DNA of 64,000 nt from Leisingera sp. M658. Lineage in GTDB: Bacteria > Pseudomonadota > Alphaproteobacteria > Rhodobacterales > Rhodobacteraceae. The DNA lies in assembly GCF_025144145.1 (NCBI RefSeq), contig NZ_CP083546.1, positions 1,318,501 through 1,382,500 of the forward strand, read 5' to 3'. The notes under the pieces are model-generated. The model was not told the origin of the DNA. It worked only from the letters and a program-made list of their open reading frames with translations, and made no database searches. A program made the position numbers and the translations under genes. Below are positions 17,730 to 26,388 of the stretch, in pieces; position 1 is the first letter of the stretch; the number at the start of each line of letters is the position of its first letter.

Positions 17730-19184
17730 ATGAACCTTCAAGATACCTCTCTGTTTCGTCAGCAAAACCTGGTCGCGGGCGAATGGATCAACGCCGACAA
17801 CCGCGCGACGATCGAAGTTGACAACCCCTCAACACTTTCTGTTGTCGGCACTGTGCCGAACTGCGGTTCCGACGAAACGGATCGCGCAATTGCTGCCGCC
17901 GAGGCTTGCTTTGCGACCTTCCGCAAAACCACTGCAGCTCATCGTGGCGCGCTGCTGGAGAAGTGGTTCAACCTGATCATGGAAGCTCAGGATGACCTGG
18001 CTACGCTCATGACCCTGGAGCAGGGCAAACCTTTCGCGGAAGCCAAAGGCGAAATCGCCTATGCCGCGTCTTTCGTGAAATGGTTCGCCGAGGAGGGTAA
18101 GCGCGTCTATGGCGAAACTATCCCCAGCCCGGTTCAGGACCGCCGCATCATTGTGCAGAAACAACCCGTCGGCGTCTGCGCCATCATCACGCCCTGGAAT
18201 TTCCCGGCGGCGATGATTACCCGGAAAATCGCTCCGGCGCTGGCCGCAGGCTGCCCGGTCGTCATCAAACCTTCGGAGTTCACGCCATTCACTGCCCTCG
18301 CACTCGGCGTGCTGGCGGAACGCGCGGGCTTTCCGTCCGGGGCGGTCAACATTGTCACAGGGGACCCTGCTGGTGTCGGTGGAGCACTGACCGGCAGTCC
18401 TGCGGTGCGCAAGCTGTCTTTCACCGGCTCCACCCGTGTGGGCAAACTGCTGATGGAGCAATGCGCGGGCACCATGAAACGCCTCAGCCTGGAGCTGGGC
18501 GGCAACGCTCCTTTCATTATCTTCGACGATGCCGATCTGGATCTTGCTGTCGAAGGTGTCATGGCCTCGAAGTTCCGCAATGCGGGGCAAACTTGCGTCT
18601 GTGCTAACCGCATCTTTGTTCAGGCCGGTGTTTACGACGCCTTCGCTGAGAAGCTGGCAGCCGTTGTTGGAAACATGAAGTTGGGCGACGGGTTTGAGGA
18701 CGGTGTGGAAATTGGTCCTATGATCAACGACGCTGCCATTGCTAAGATCAAGTCACATCTGGACGATGCCACTGCCAAGGGTGGAACCGTCATTGTTGGC
18801 GGCACCCAGGATGACAGCAGCAAGCGCTTCATCAGCCCGGCGGTTGTCACAGGTGTGACCACCGATATGATCGTGGCGGACGAAGAGACCTTTGGCCCCG
18901 TCGCGCCGCTCTTCAAGTTCGACACCGAGGAAGAAGCGCTGGCCGCAGCCAATGCCACGCCTTACGGGCTGGCAGCCTATTTCTACACCAACGATCTGAC
19001 CCGCACATTCCGTGTCAGCGAAGAGCTGGAAACCGGCATGATCGGTATCAATGTGGGCGGCTTCGCCACTGAAGTCGCGCCCTTCGGCGGCATCAAGGAA
19101 AGCGGTCTGGGCCGTGAAGGTGCGCGTCAGGGTATCGATGAATACCTGGAAGTCAAAACCCTGCATATCGGCGGCATCGCGTAA
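17730..19184 (+). CDS. gabD: NAD(P)-dependent succinate-semialdehyde-type dehydrogenase
   Basis: A 484-residue aldehyde dehydrogenase most like GabD. The catalytic Glu lies in LSLELGGNAPFIIFDDADLD and the catalytic Cys in FRNAGQTCVCANRIF; the NAD-binding site includes VGVCAIITPWNFP and FTGSTRVGKLL. The C-terminal GGIKESGLGREG is typical of succinate-semialdehyde dehydrogenases. The ATG at 17730 has GGAG 9 nt upstream, and is preferred over an upstream TTG at 17721. With the aminotransferase it would oxidise the resulting semialdehyde to a dicarboxylic acid that enters central metabolism. Confidence 0.88.
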   Translation: MNLQDTSLFRQQNLVAGEWINADNRATIEVDNPSTLSVVGTVPNCGSDETDRAIAAAEACFATFRKTTAAHRGALLEKWFNLIMEAQDDLATLMTLEQGKPFAEAKGEIAYAASFVKWFAEEGKRVYGETIPSPVQDRRIIVQKQPVGVCAIITPWNFPAAMITRKIAPALAAGCPVVIKPSEFTPFTALALGVLAERAGFPSGAVNIVTGDPAGVGGALTGSPAVRKLSFTGSTRVGKLLMEQCAGTMKRLSLELGGNAPFIIFDDADLDLAVEGVMASKFRNAGQTCVCANRIFVQAGVYDAFAEKLAAVVGNMKLGDGFEDGVEIGPMINDAAIAKIKSHLDDATAKGGTVIVGGTQDDSSKRFISPAVVTGVTTDMIVADEETFGPVAPLFKFDTEEEALAAANATPYGLAAYFYTNDLTRTFRVSEELETGMIGINVGGFATEVAPFGGIKESGLGREGARQGIDEYLEVKTLHIGGIA

Positions 19185-19196
19185 GGAATCCCGGCT

Positions 19197-20261
19197 ATGA
19201 CAAAAACATATCGTATCGCAGCCATCCCCGGAGACGGGATCGGCAAAGAGGTTCTGCCGGTCGGTCAGCGCGTCATTGACCTTGTGGCGCAAAAGCACAA
19301 CTTCACTGTGGACTGGACCGAATTTGACTGGTCCTGCGAACGCTATCACGACACGGGCAGGATGATGCCCGAAGATGGCATCGAGCAGATGAAGGCGTTT
19401 GACAGCATCTATCTGGGGGCTGTCGGCTTCCCCGGTGTTCCGGATCACGTGTCGCTTTGGGGGCTGCTGATCCCGCTGCGCCGCGAATTGGATCAATATG
19501 CCAATGTCCGTCCCGTGCGCCTGTTGAAGGGCATTAACTCGCCCCTGGCAGGACGTGGTGCGGATGACATCGACATGATCATCGTGCGCGAAAACGTCGA
19601 GGGGGAATACTCCGAGATCGGCGGGCGCGTCTATCAGGGCACGGAACACGAGGCCGCCATTCAGGAAAGCATCCTGACCCGGCGCGGCACGGACCGGATC
19701 ATGGACTATGCGTTCAACGTAGCCAAAACCCGCAAGCGCAAACATGTGTCTTCGGCCACCAAATCCAACGGCATCATTCACACCATGCCGTTCTGGGACG
19801 AACGATTTGCCGCCGCCGCAGAGCGTCATCCGGGTATCGGTACGGCCCAGTTCCATATCGACATCATGACCGCGAATTTTGTCCTGCATCCGGATTGGTT
19901 TGACGTGGTTGTGGCCTCGAACCTCTTTGGCGACATCCTGTCCGACCTGGGTCCGGCTGTCGCTGGCTCAATCGGTATCGCGCCCTCGGCCAACATCAAC
20001 CCGGAGGGCAAGTACCCCTCAATGTTTGAACCGGTCCATGGCTCGGCGCCTGATATCGCAGGCAAAGGCGTCGCCAACCCGGTTGCTGCTGTCTGGACCG
20101 CTGCCATGATGCTGGAGCATCTGGGCGAGCCCGGGGCTGCCGCAGAAATCGAACGCGCAATCGAAACCTCGCTGGAGCGCGCCGACACTAAAACCCGCGA
20201 CCTCGGCGGCACTGCCGATACTGCAGGGTCGGAAGCCGCCATTCTGGCCGGACTGTCGTAA
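19197..20261 (+). CDS. Tartrate/D-malate dehydrogenase (isocitrate/isopropylmalate DH family)
   Basis: A 354-residue beta-decarboxylating dehydrogenase. The start IAAIPGDGIGKEVLP, the VRENVEGEYSEIGGR substrate motif near residue 130, and the metal/NAD segments NLFGDILSDLGPAVAGSIG and FEPVHGSAPDIAGKG are all present. Within the family, these match the tartrate dehydrogenase/D-malate dehydrogenase branch, which converts D-malate to pyruvate and CO2 with NAD. It lies 12 nt after the semialdehyde dehydrogenase. It could handle a hydroxylated product of that pathway or supply pyruvate as amino acceptor. The exact substrate is not settled by sequence. Confidence 0.85.
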   Translation: MTKTYRIAAIPGDGIGKEVLPVGQRVIDLVAQKHNFTVDWTEFDWSCERYHDTGRMMPEDGIEQMKAFDSIYLGAVGFPGVPDHVSLWGLLIPLRRELDQYANVRPVRLLKGINSPLAGRGADDIDMIIVRENVEGEYSEIGGRVYQGTEHEAAIQESILTRRGTDRIMDYAFNVAKTRKRKHVSSATKSNGIIHTMPFWDERFAAAAERHPGIGTAQFHIDIMTANFVLHPDWFDVVVASNLFGDILSDLGPAVAGSIGIAPSANINPEGKYPSMFEPVHGSAPDIAGKGVANPVAAVWTAAMMLEHLGEPGAAAEIERAIETSLERADTKTRDLGGTADTAGSEAAILAGLS

Positions 20262-20272
20262 GGAACAATGAC

Positions 20273-20611
20273 ATGAACAAAGCAGAGATCGTCTATGACG
20301 ACTTCGCCAAGGTGGAAATGCGCCTTGGCAAGATCGTCGAGGTCAAGGATTTCACCCGCGCGCGCAACCCCTCCTATAAGGTCTGCGTTGATTTTGGTGA
20401 CCTAGGCCAGCGCTGGTCCAGCGCCCAGATCAAGAACTATTCCGAAGAAGAGCTGCTTGGACGGCCCGTCGTTTGCGTGGTGAATATGCCGCCTCGCAAC
20501 ATTGCCGGTTTCAAATCTGAAGTCCTGGTCATGGGAGTCCCGAACGAGGCTGGCGAGACTATCCTGCTGCAACCCTCGCATGATGCGGTTCTGGGAAGCG
20601 AAGTCTTCTGA
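20273..20611 (+). CDS. tRNA-binding-domain protein (CsaA-like)
   Basis: A 112-residue protein that is essentially one OB-fold tRNA-binding domain. MRLGKIVEVKDFTRARNPSY, SSAQIKNYSEEELLGR and VVNMPPRNIAGFKSEVLVMG follow the pattern of CsaA, a proposed export chaperone, and of the C-terminal domain of methionyl-tRNA synthetase. It starts 11 nt after the dehydrogenase and its stop overlaps the next start (TGATG), so it belongs to the same operon. Why a CsaA-like protein sits in a catabolic operon is unclear. Confidence 0.85.
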   Translation: MNKAEIVYDDFAKVEMRLGKIVEVKDFTRARNPSYKVCVDFGDLGQRWSSAQIKNYSEEELLGRPVVCVVNMPPRNIAGFKSEVLVMGVPNEAGETILLQPSHDAVLGSEVF

Positions 20612-21495
20612 TGTCATCCCGGCACACAGGATTGGGCGCTTTGGCCATTCTGTCCTGGGGCACATTGGGGGTTCTTGGAGCCTTTTCAGCCTCCCTGCCG
20701 CCCTATCTGGTCCTGACGTTCTGCTTTGCGATCGCGGCGGGCATGGGGCTTGCAATTTGTGCCGCAACAGGCCGGAAGCCAGTGCCTCTGCTGGACCGGC
20801 GCACCATCCTGTTTGCCGGGCTTTTGACAGCTTACCACTTGTCATATCTGGAAGCCTTCCATCATGCAGATCCCATCTCAGTGTCGCTGATCAACTACCT
20901 CTGGCCTGCTTGCCTGATCATTCTTGGCAACTTGTTCTTCCAGCTGCGCAGCGGGTTCCCGGGTTACCTTGGAGCCGCGCTTGGTTTTGCCGGAGTGTTA
21001 ATCCTGATCGGCAAAGATGGGTTTGCGCTCCAGCTATCTGAGACATTCGGCTACGGTCTTGCCTTTGTTGGAGCACTCCTATGGGCGCTGTTCTCAAACC
21101 TGCGCCGCCATGATCCGTCAGACGCTATCTCTGCCATGACGACAATCTGCTTTGCGTCGTCTCTGATTTGCGGGCTTTGGTGGATGACAAAGGGTGCGAA
21201 CCTGCCGGCGCTGACCGCCTCGGATGTTTGGGTCATCGCCGCGCTGGGTTTGGGCCCTGCCGGAGGTGCGTTCTTTCTCTGGGATCTGGGAATGCGCCAA
21301 GGTCACGTTGCTCTGCTTGGTGTCTTGGGATACTCAGCCCCCGTTTTCTCCACCATGCTCATGCTTGTACTTGGCTTAGGCCAACCAGGCTGGGAAGTCT
21401 TCGCCGCGATAGCCTTTATCACTTTGGGTGGTATCGTCGTTCACTCCGGATCAAAAGGCCCGACGAAGTGCGTGGCTAATGCTGAAACAAGGTAG
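20611..21495 (+). CDS. EamA/DMT family transporter (YddG-like)
   Basis: A 294-residue inner-membrane protein with about ten predicted helices in two EamA halves. It contains FAGLLTAYHLSYLEAFHHADPISVSLINYLWP (broken here after the first helix) and GPAGGAFFLWDLGMRQGHVALLG, resembling the YddG branch that exports amino acids. The start overlaps the CsaA-like stop by one base, and so it is translationally coupled. In this context it may export surplus amino acids or intermediates of the pathway. Confidence 0.87.
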   Translation: MSSRHTGLGALAILSWGTLGVLGAFSASLPPYLVLTFCFAIAAGMGLAICAATGRKPVPLLDRRTILFAGLLTAYHLSYLEAFHHADPISVSLINYLWPACLIILGNLFFQLRSGFPGYLGAALGFAGVLILIGKDGFALQLSETFGYGLAFVGALLWALFSNLRRHDPSDAISAMTTICFASSLICGLWWMTKGANLPALTASDVWVIAALGLGPAGGAFFLWDLGMRQGHVALLGVLGYSAPVFSTMLMLVLGLGQPGWEVFAAIAFITLGGIVVHSGSKGPTKCVANAETR

Positions 21496-21502
21496 AAGGA
21501 AA

Positions 21503-21628
21503 ATGGAACGACGTCCGCTGTTGCCTCTGAACAAGCCGCTCGTCTCACGCAGATCGAAAATGCTGCTTTTTTGGAGCTTTTGCGTTTTCGTTCTGATTTC
21601 TGTGGGCACCGCAGTTGTGCTTATCTGA
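21503..21628 (+). CDS. Small 41-residue membrane protein, unknown
   Basis: The frame encodes a basic N-terminus (MERRPLLPLNKPLVSRRSK) followed by one hydrophobic helix (MLLFWSFCVFVLISVGTAVVLI). AGAAGGA precedes the ATG by 3 nt, and the gene begins 7 nt after the transporter stop. The positive-inside rule predicts a cytoplasmic N-terminus. No family is recognised. The nucleotide composition is lower in GC than the operon upstream, and the frame ends where a degenerate repeat region begins. Confidence 0.5.
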   Translation: MERRPLLPLNKPLVSRRSKMLLFWSFCVFVLISVGTAVVLI

Positions 21629-21799
21629 GATTACCCACTGACTGCCGCTCGGATTTCTGCGGTTTGCTGAAAGCTAACAACGCTGCAGCGCGGTTAGTCG
21701 AAGCTGCCGTTACTGCTCAATGCAGCGAACATCCGTTTCCTGCTCTTCTAGTGGGTTGCCGTAGACAAAAGTGCAGTTTCCCGTCATCGAGGCAGTTTG

Positions 21800-22145
21800 C
21801 AGCGAAAATTCACTTTGTCCCGCCCCTCGCTAGTCGGTCCTGACTGCAGCGAAAGAGCGGTCTGAATCTCACGCCTCAGACTGGCTTTCAATGACTACTT
21901 TGGCGACATCGGCTGCAACGCAGCGATCAGTGTGCCGCGCCTGCGAGCGGATGCTGCGTCTGCAACCGCCCGGAAGGGCGAAGGTCGGCTACGTCCCGCT
22001 CTTCGTTAGCAGGTCCTGGCTGCAGCGAAAGAACGGTCTGAATTCCGCGTCTCAGAGTGGCTTTGAATGGTCGGTCTCGCGACATCGGCTGCAACGCAGC
22101 GATGAGCGTGCCGCACCTGCAACCGAATGCTGCGTCAGCAAACAC
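21800..22145. repeat. Degenerate tandem repeat, period 176 bp, about two copies
   Basis: Landmarks recur exactly 176 bp apart: TGCAGCGAAAGA at 21845 and 22021, GACATCGGCTGCAACGCAGC at 21905 and 22081, ATGCTGCGTC at 21951 and 22127. No indels separate the copies, but point differences are many. The surrounding 21629-22213 has no supported gene. Short frames across the repeats differ between copies, which argues against coding. Confidence 0.75.
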
Positions 22146-22213
22146 CTGTAGCGACAATGTCCGCAGAGTCCCGCACATTGCCAATTCCGACACCTTGCCG
22201 TGAAAGGCAGCAG

Positions 22214-23160
22214 TCACGACTTTGCGGCACCGTAGCGAATTGACACCTGCCCTTCCTTCAGCCCCGCATTCATGATGACGATGAGCTTGCGCATGAGTGC
22301 CGTGATCGCGACCTTTGCGGGCTTGCCACGTTCACGTAAGCGTCGCGCGCATGATTGCATCATGGGATCGTATCGCTGCGTTGACAGAGCGGCCATGTAG
22401 AGCGTGGATCTGACGTCGCGCCTGCCCCCGGAAATGCGGCGGTGGCCTTTCAACGTCCCTGAATCTTGGGCCTGCGGCGCAAGTCCAACGATGGCGGCTG
22501 CTTTACCCTTGGCCAGTGAGCCAAGCTCAGGCACATATGCTAAGCACGCCGCAGCCGTTTCGGGGCCAACACCGACCACGGATTTCAGCAAGTCCGACTT
22601 GCTCCGAAATCCGGGTGTCGATGATATCAACTTGCCGGTTTGTTCATCCAGCTCGTTCATATCTTTCGTCAGGGCGCGGATATGGCGTTTCAAGGAGCGC
22701 TCAACGGCCCTGATTTGTGGATGTTCCAGCCGGTTCTGTTCCTTGCGGATCATCTGGGCAAGGCCATCGCGACGCCGCCGTAGCCCACGTAGCTCGGCTG
22801 TTTCCGTGCCAGGCGGCTGCCAAAGGCGCAGATCCTCTGATTTTGCGGCAAAGAGTGCGAGCATTCTTGCGTCCACCTGGTCTGTCTTGGCTGACAATCC
22901 GGGATACTTCGCAAAGTTCCGTGTCCGTGTGCCATGTGCGCGATGGACAGGCAGCTCCAGATCGACACAGGACTGAAGAACGTGCCGTTCATAGCCTCCA
23001 GATGCCTCGCAAACGACAAATGGGATGCCGCCTTTCCTCTTGTCTTGAGAAACCGTTTGATGGCCGTGACGCTGTTGGGACTTGTCACCTGCCGATCATC
23101 GGGCAACCTATGCACCGTCAGACTGGCCTTCGAGACTTCGAATGCAATGACGTTGGTGCG
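22214..23160 (-). pseudogene. IS110-family transposase, frameshifted
   Basis: The C-terminal part (22214-22897 and upstream in the same frame) has the Transposase_20 domain, with LLKSVVGVGPETAAACLAY and SGTLKGHRRISGGR, and begins with the DEDD-type segment SAKTDQVDARMLALFA. The N-terminal part NVIAFEVSKASLTVHRLPDD (about 23155 downwards) lies in a different frame. The two frames meet near 23028-23036, where one base has been lost or gained. Reading through the shift gives the continuous family sequence GGIPFVVCEASGGYER. No good start codon precedes the N-terminal block. Element ends were not found. It is probably an inactive IS copy. Confidence 0.82.
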
Positions 23161-23394
23161 GTCTGCCTCGCTGAAGTTACTGCTCCTGTCGTTATCCTTG
23201 ATTAGGCTCGGCCGCGAAGGCCCTTCTTCCGTTCGGATGGCCGGACAGATGTGACGGGCGGCAAGATATTTTGCGACCGTTGAGCAGGTCTTCCTCGGGT
23301 TGGCCTGCCCGCCACCAGCTTCCCGAAAAGCCATCCGGGAAACCGACCGGCTTCATCTTCTCAGAAGAGAAAATAGAGGCAATGTCTTACGCAT

Positions 23395-23439
23395 AACCCT
23401 GGGGTGAGGCCGGAAGGCCAAGAGGGCAGCGCCCCTGCG
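23395..23439. repeat. Two-stem GNRA-loop element, copy A
   Basis: GGCC-GGAA-GGCC forms a hairpin with a GNRA tetraloop, followed by GGGC-AGC-GCCC. A related copy lies at 41119-41163, where the first loop is GCAA. It sits about 50 nt upstream of rnpB in a stretch (23161-23488) with no supported gene. Confidence 0.6.
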
Positions 23440-23488
23440 TCTGCACTATCTGCTTGACGCCGCGCGCCGATGTTCCTAGGCATCCGGC

Positions 23489-23916
23489 GCGCAGAAGGCT
23501 GGACGGCCGCGTGGGGTTCAAGCCCCGCGAGGAAAGTCCGGACTCCATGAAGCAACGGTGCCGGGTAACGCCCGGGCGGGGAAACCCGACGGAAAGCGCC
23601 ACAGAAAACAGACCGCCCGCCGGACCAGAGGTTCGCCAACGGAGCATTCGGCGGGTAAGGGTGAAACGGTGGGGTAAGAGCCCACCGCGCCGCTGGCAAC
23701 AGGGGCGGCACGGCAAGCCCCACCGGGAGCAATGCCAAATAGGGCCCCCGCGCAGGCAGGTCCCGGAAACGGGAAACCGCTGCTAGGCACGCTTCAGCCG
23801 AGAGGGGCCGGGTTGGCAGCTAGAGGCACGCAGCAATGCGCGCCCCAGATGAATGGCCGTCGAGCCCGGGATTACGGTCCCGGGGGGACAGGATCCGGCT
23901 TACAGGCCTTCTGCGC
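23489..23916 (+). ncRNA. rnpB: RNase P RNA, bacterial class A
   Basis: The catalytic RNA of RNase P, which trims the 5' leader of tRNA precursors. The 5' GCGCAGAAGGC (23489-23499) pairs perfectly with 3' GCCTTCTGCGC (23906-23916) to form helix P1. The universally conserved block GAGGAAAGTCCGGACTCCA lies at 23529-23547, the ACAGAAAACAGACCGCC region at about 23601, and the 3' GATCCGGCTTACAGGCC block at 23892. The length of about 428 nt suits alphaproteobacteria. Several open frames across it are coincidental. Confidence 0.95.
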
Positions 23917-24025
23917 ATAATTACCCCCGAATCCTATTGACTTGGGGGCTGGGGCAGGTAAAAGCCGGACTTCAGATAGGAATTTACCGAGAGGCCCCTG
24001 CCTTTTCGGACGCAGGAGAAGCACC

Positions 24026-24193
24026 ATGGCGAAGCCGACCACAATCAAGATCCGCCTGAACTCGAGCGCGGGCACCGGCCACTTCTATGTGACCAAGAAA
24101 AACGCTCGCACCATGACCGAAAAAATGGTTGTGCGGAAGTACGACCCGGTTGTGCGCAAGCATGTCGAGTACAAAGAAGGCAAAATCAAGTAA
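24026..24193 (+). CDS. rpmG: 50S ribosomal protein L33
   Basis: A 55-residue ribosomal protein, [18 protein letters not shown] followed by [16 protein letters not shown], which is the alphaproteobacterial L33 without the zinc-binding cysteines. CGCAGGAG precedes the ATG, and a strong terminator lies 25 nt after the stop. A longer frame from 23942 lacks homology upstream of this start. It is a single-gene transcript next to rnpB. Confidence 0.97.
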   Translation: MAKPTTIKIRLNSSAGTGHFYVTKKNARTMTEKMVVRKYDPVVRKHVEYKEGKIK

Positions 24194-24218
24194 GCCTTTC
24201 CTTTGGAAGGATTTCCGG

Positions 24219-24253
24219 AAACGGGTCGCGCCTGGCGCGGCCCGTTTTCTTTT
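24219..24253 (+). terminator. Rho-independent terminator of rpmG
   Basis: AAACGGGTCGCGCC (24219-24232) pairs with GGCGCGGCCCGTTT (24234-24247) with one G-T wobble, and TCTTTT follows. The innermost pairs must open to form the loop. Confidence 0.85.
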
Positions 24254-24259
24254 GGGCTG

Positions 24260-24308
24260 GCCTGACACTTCGGTTAGCCTGACACTTCGGCTGGTCTGAC
24301 ACCTCGCG
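24260..24308. repeat. 17-bp tandem repeat, three units
   Basis: Units GCCTGACACTTCGGTTA (24260), GCCTGACACTTCGGCTG (24277) and a diverged third unit starting GTCTGACACCTCG (24294) follow the rpmG terminator directly. Function unknown. Confidence 0.7.
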
Positions 24309-24437
24309 CGGCTGCTTCAAATTCTTGGAAAATGCCGGGCTGATTCCGCCGCATGGCCACCTGCCGCGGCACGTTTGTGCCCCAATTCCCGCCTAGCCTT
24401 AAATCCGTAGGTTAATGAACAAACGGGTGGATGTGCT

Positions 24438-24851
24438 GTGAGGGTTTACATGATTGCGGCTGCACTGGCAGCGAGTGGGGCGCCGGTCTCCAGTTCTTTT
24501 GATGCTGGGATGGCGGTGCCGCCGCCGCCTGCAGTCGAGGCACGGCATTTGCAGGCAGCGTCGCCGGCCCCTTCCGGCGGACAGCGGGCTGTGGTGGACA
24601 AAATCGTGCACCTGCAGGGGCGCAGGCTGGCATTGTGCCTGGTCCGCTCAGGCAGTGCTGGAATGGCGGTTCTAAGTGTCCCGGAGGACAGTGCGGTGCC
24701 CAGCCTGCCAGAGATCCCAGCGGCTGAGTTCCTTGGTTTGGTCACAGAAGCTTCCGGCTGCCGCCCGGACGGAGAAGTGCGCAAAGTGTCGAGCCGCCGG
24801 GGTACAATCGCCGTCTCCACCGGGCTGGACTGCGCCGGTCCAGGATCCTGA
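24438..24851 (+). CDS. Hypothetical protein, possibly exported
   Basis: A 137-residue frame starting with GTG (an ATG at 24450 is an alternative start). The N-terminus MRVYMIAAALAASGAPVSSS looks like a weak signal peptide, followed by a Pro/Ala-rich stretch and two cysteines near LALCLVRS and EASGCRPD. No family is recognised. It lies between the rpmG repeat region and a convergent acetyltransferase gene. The ribosome binding site is poor, so whether it is expressed is uncertain. Confidence 0.45.
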   Translation: MRVYMIAAALAASGAPVSSSFDAGMAVPPPPAVEARHLQAASPAPSGGQRAVVDKIVHLQGRRLALCLVRSGSAGMAVLSVPEDSAVPSLPEIPAAEFLGLVTEASGCRPDGEVRKVSSRRGTIAVSTGLDCAGPGS

Positions 24852-24866
24852 CGCCACAGATCTGAA

Positions 24867-25328
24867 CTAGGCGCGCCACTCGGCCATAGTCAGCACCGGA
24901 TCCATTCCCATCCCCTGCATCAGCGCGGCTGAGGCGGTGTTGAAGGGGGCATAAGTGGCTGCAACCACTGTGGCGCCCGCCGCCAGTGCCTGTGCCCTCA
25001 TCGCCTCGACCAGCGCCTTGCCAACCCCCATCCGGCGCCAGGCTTCGGTCACCGAAATATGGTGCAGCATGGCGCGGGTCTCAGCCGCGCGGATCGGCAG
25101 CGCTGGCCGGTTCTGCAGCTCATAGATCAGATAGCCCAGCAGCGCCCCTTGCGGGCTTTCTGCGGCCAGCGCAAAGATGGTCTCTTCCCGCAGCCACTCC
25201 TGCAGCCATGCGGCCAGACCTGTGCTGTCAGGGGCTGGCGTGTGGTGCGCTGCGTGAAGCGCATGCAAGTCCTGCAACAGCGGCAGCAGACGGTCTGCCT
25301 CCACTGCGGGAATCTCGATAATCTTCAT
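24867..25328 (-). CDS. GNAT family N-acetyltransferase
   Basis: A 153-residue acetyl-CoA-dependent acetyltransferase. The acetyl-CoA-binding motif A is visible as ISVTEAWRRMGVGKALVEAMRAQALAAG near residues 92-120 (the Q/R-x-x-G-x-G/A pattern is RRMGVGKA), and FNTASAALMQGMGMD follows. The acceptor cannot be told. It lies next to the Bax-inhibitor-like gene, 86 nt downstream of its stop on the same strand, and may be co-transcribed. Confidence 0.87.
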   Translation of the reverse strand: MKIIEIPAVEADRLLPLLQDLHALHAAHHTPAPDSTGLAAWLQEWLREETIFALAAESPQGALLGYLIYELQNRPALPIRAAETRAMLHHISVTEAWRRMGVGKALVEAMRAQALAAGATVVAATYAPFNTASAALMQGMGMDPVLTMAEWRA

Positions 25329-25414
25329 GGGGTCATCCCTCTTGTTATTTTTGAAATGAAAAGGGGCGGATCATTGTGACCCGCCCCTCGCTGACTTTGG
25401 AATGTGTTGTACGC

Positions 25415-26191
25415 TTATTCGCGGTTTCCAAGCAGCTGGAGCAGCATCATGAACATGTTGATGAAGTCCAGATAAAGGCTGAGCGCGCCCATGATGGCGG
25501 ACTTTGCCAGCCATTCCTGGTCGCCCGAATGAGCCATCTGCAGGTAGTCGTTCTTGATCCGCTGAGTGTCATAGGCGGTGAGGCCTGCAAAGATCAGCAC
25601 GCCGATCACCGAGATCGCAAAGGCCATTGCCGACGACGCCAGGAAGATATTGACGATCGAGGCCACGATCAGGCCGATCAGGCCCATGATCAGGAAAGCG
25701 CCCATGCCGGACAGGTCTTTCTTGGTGGTGTAACCAACCAGCGACAGGCCCGCAAAGGCGACGGAGGTGATCAGGAACACCTGCACGATGCTCTCGCCGG
25801 TGAACACCAGGAAGATCGAGCTGATCGACAGGCCCATCACGGTGGCGAAGACATAGAACAGCAGCTGAACGCCGGCTGCAGACATGCGGTTTGCGGCAGC
25901 GCCGATGCCAAAGACAAAGGCCAGCGGTGCAAACATGATGACCCATTTCAGCGGCGAAGCATAAAGCGCATGGCCGATATTGGTCAGGTATTTATCCGCG
26001 CTCAGCTGCGCCACGGCATTGGCCGGGTCCGCAGTGACGGCCAGGCCGGAAATGGCCCAGGCTGCAAGGAAAGTGATGAACGTGCCTGCGGCCATGGTGC
26101 CGTAGACCTTGTTCATATGGGCGCGCAGGCCCTCATCAATCTGCGCGGCGCGGGCGCCGGCGGCAGACCGGATGGTGTCGAATTGTGCCAT
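25415..26191 (-). CDS. Bax inhibitor-1/YccA family membrane protein
   Basis: A 258-residue protein with seven predicted membrane helices, starting MAQFDTIRSAAGARAAQIDE and including MNKVYGTMAAGTFITFLA. The C-terminal LDFINMFMMLLQLLGNRE is the conserved UPF0005 ending. The start at 26191 has GGAGA upstream; the frame upstream to 26257 is not supported. The family includes pH-gated calcium-leak channels and the FtsH modulator YccA. Its role here is unknown. Confidence 0.93.
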   Translation of the reverse strand: MAQFDTIRSAAGARAAQIDEGLRAHMNKVYGTMAAGTFITFLAAWAISGLAVTADPANAVAQLSADKYLTNIGHALYASPLKWVIMFAPLAFVFGIGAAANRMSAAGVQLLFYVFATVMGLSISSIFLVFTGESIVQVFLITSVAFAGLSLVGYTTKKDLSGMGAFLIMGLIGLIVASIVNIFLASSAMAFAISVIGVLIFAGLTAYDTQRIKNDYLQMAHSGDQEWLAKSAIMGALSLYLDFINMFMMLLQLLGNRE

Positions 26192-26388
26192 CTTGGGTGG
26201 TCTCCGTAAATTACTCCCTTGCTGCCGGCGCACGAACCGGGCCGCGGCCGGCAGCATTCCCGCTAAATATCGGGGGAAGTGCGTTCCGGTTCAAGTATTT
26301 CAGGGCAATAAATACATGAAAAACGAGGAAACGGGCCGCCGGCTGGCGGCCCGTCTCAAATGCGGGCGTCAAATCGGGCTGCAGAGGC

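Noticed and set aside
10240..20261. Ectoine/hydroxyectoine degradation cluster
   Set aside because: Gene types overlap (TRAP, M24, aminotransferase, Lrp, semialdehyde dehydrogenase), but the DoeB deacetylase, the Eut genes and the DoeA-like N-terminal signature are absent.
23361..23920. Several frames on both strands of 60-125 codons
   Set aside because: They lie across the RNase P RNA gene and its upstream structured element.
24260..24308. CRISPR-like short repeats
   Set aside because: Only three 17-bp units in direct contact without spacers, so a plain tandem repeat.
25376..26209. 277-codon frame on the + strand
   Set aside because: It is antisense to the Bax-inhibitor-1-like gene, is rich in His/Asp/Gln typical of reverse-frame reading of a membrane protein, and has no domain.
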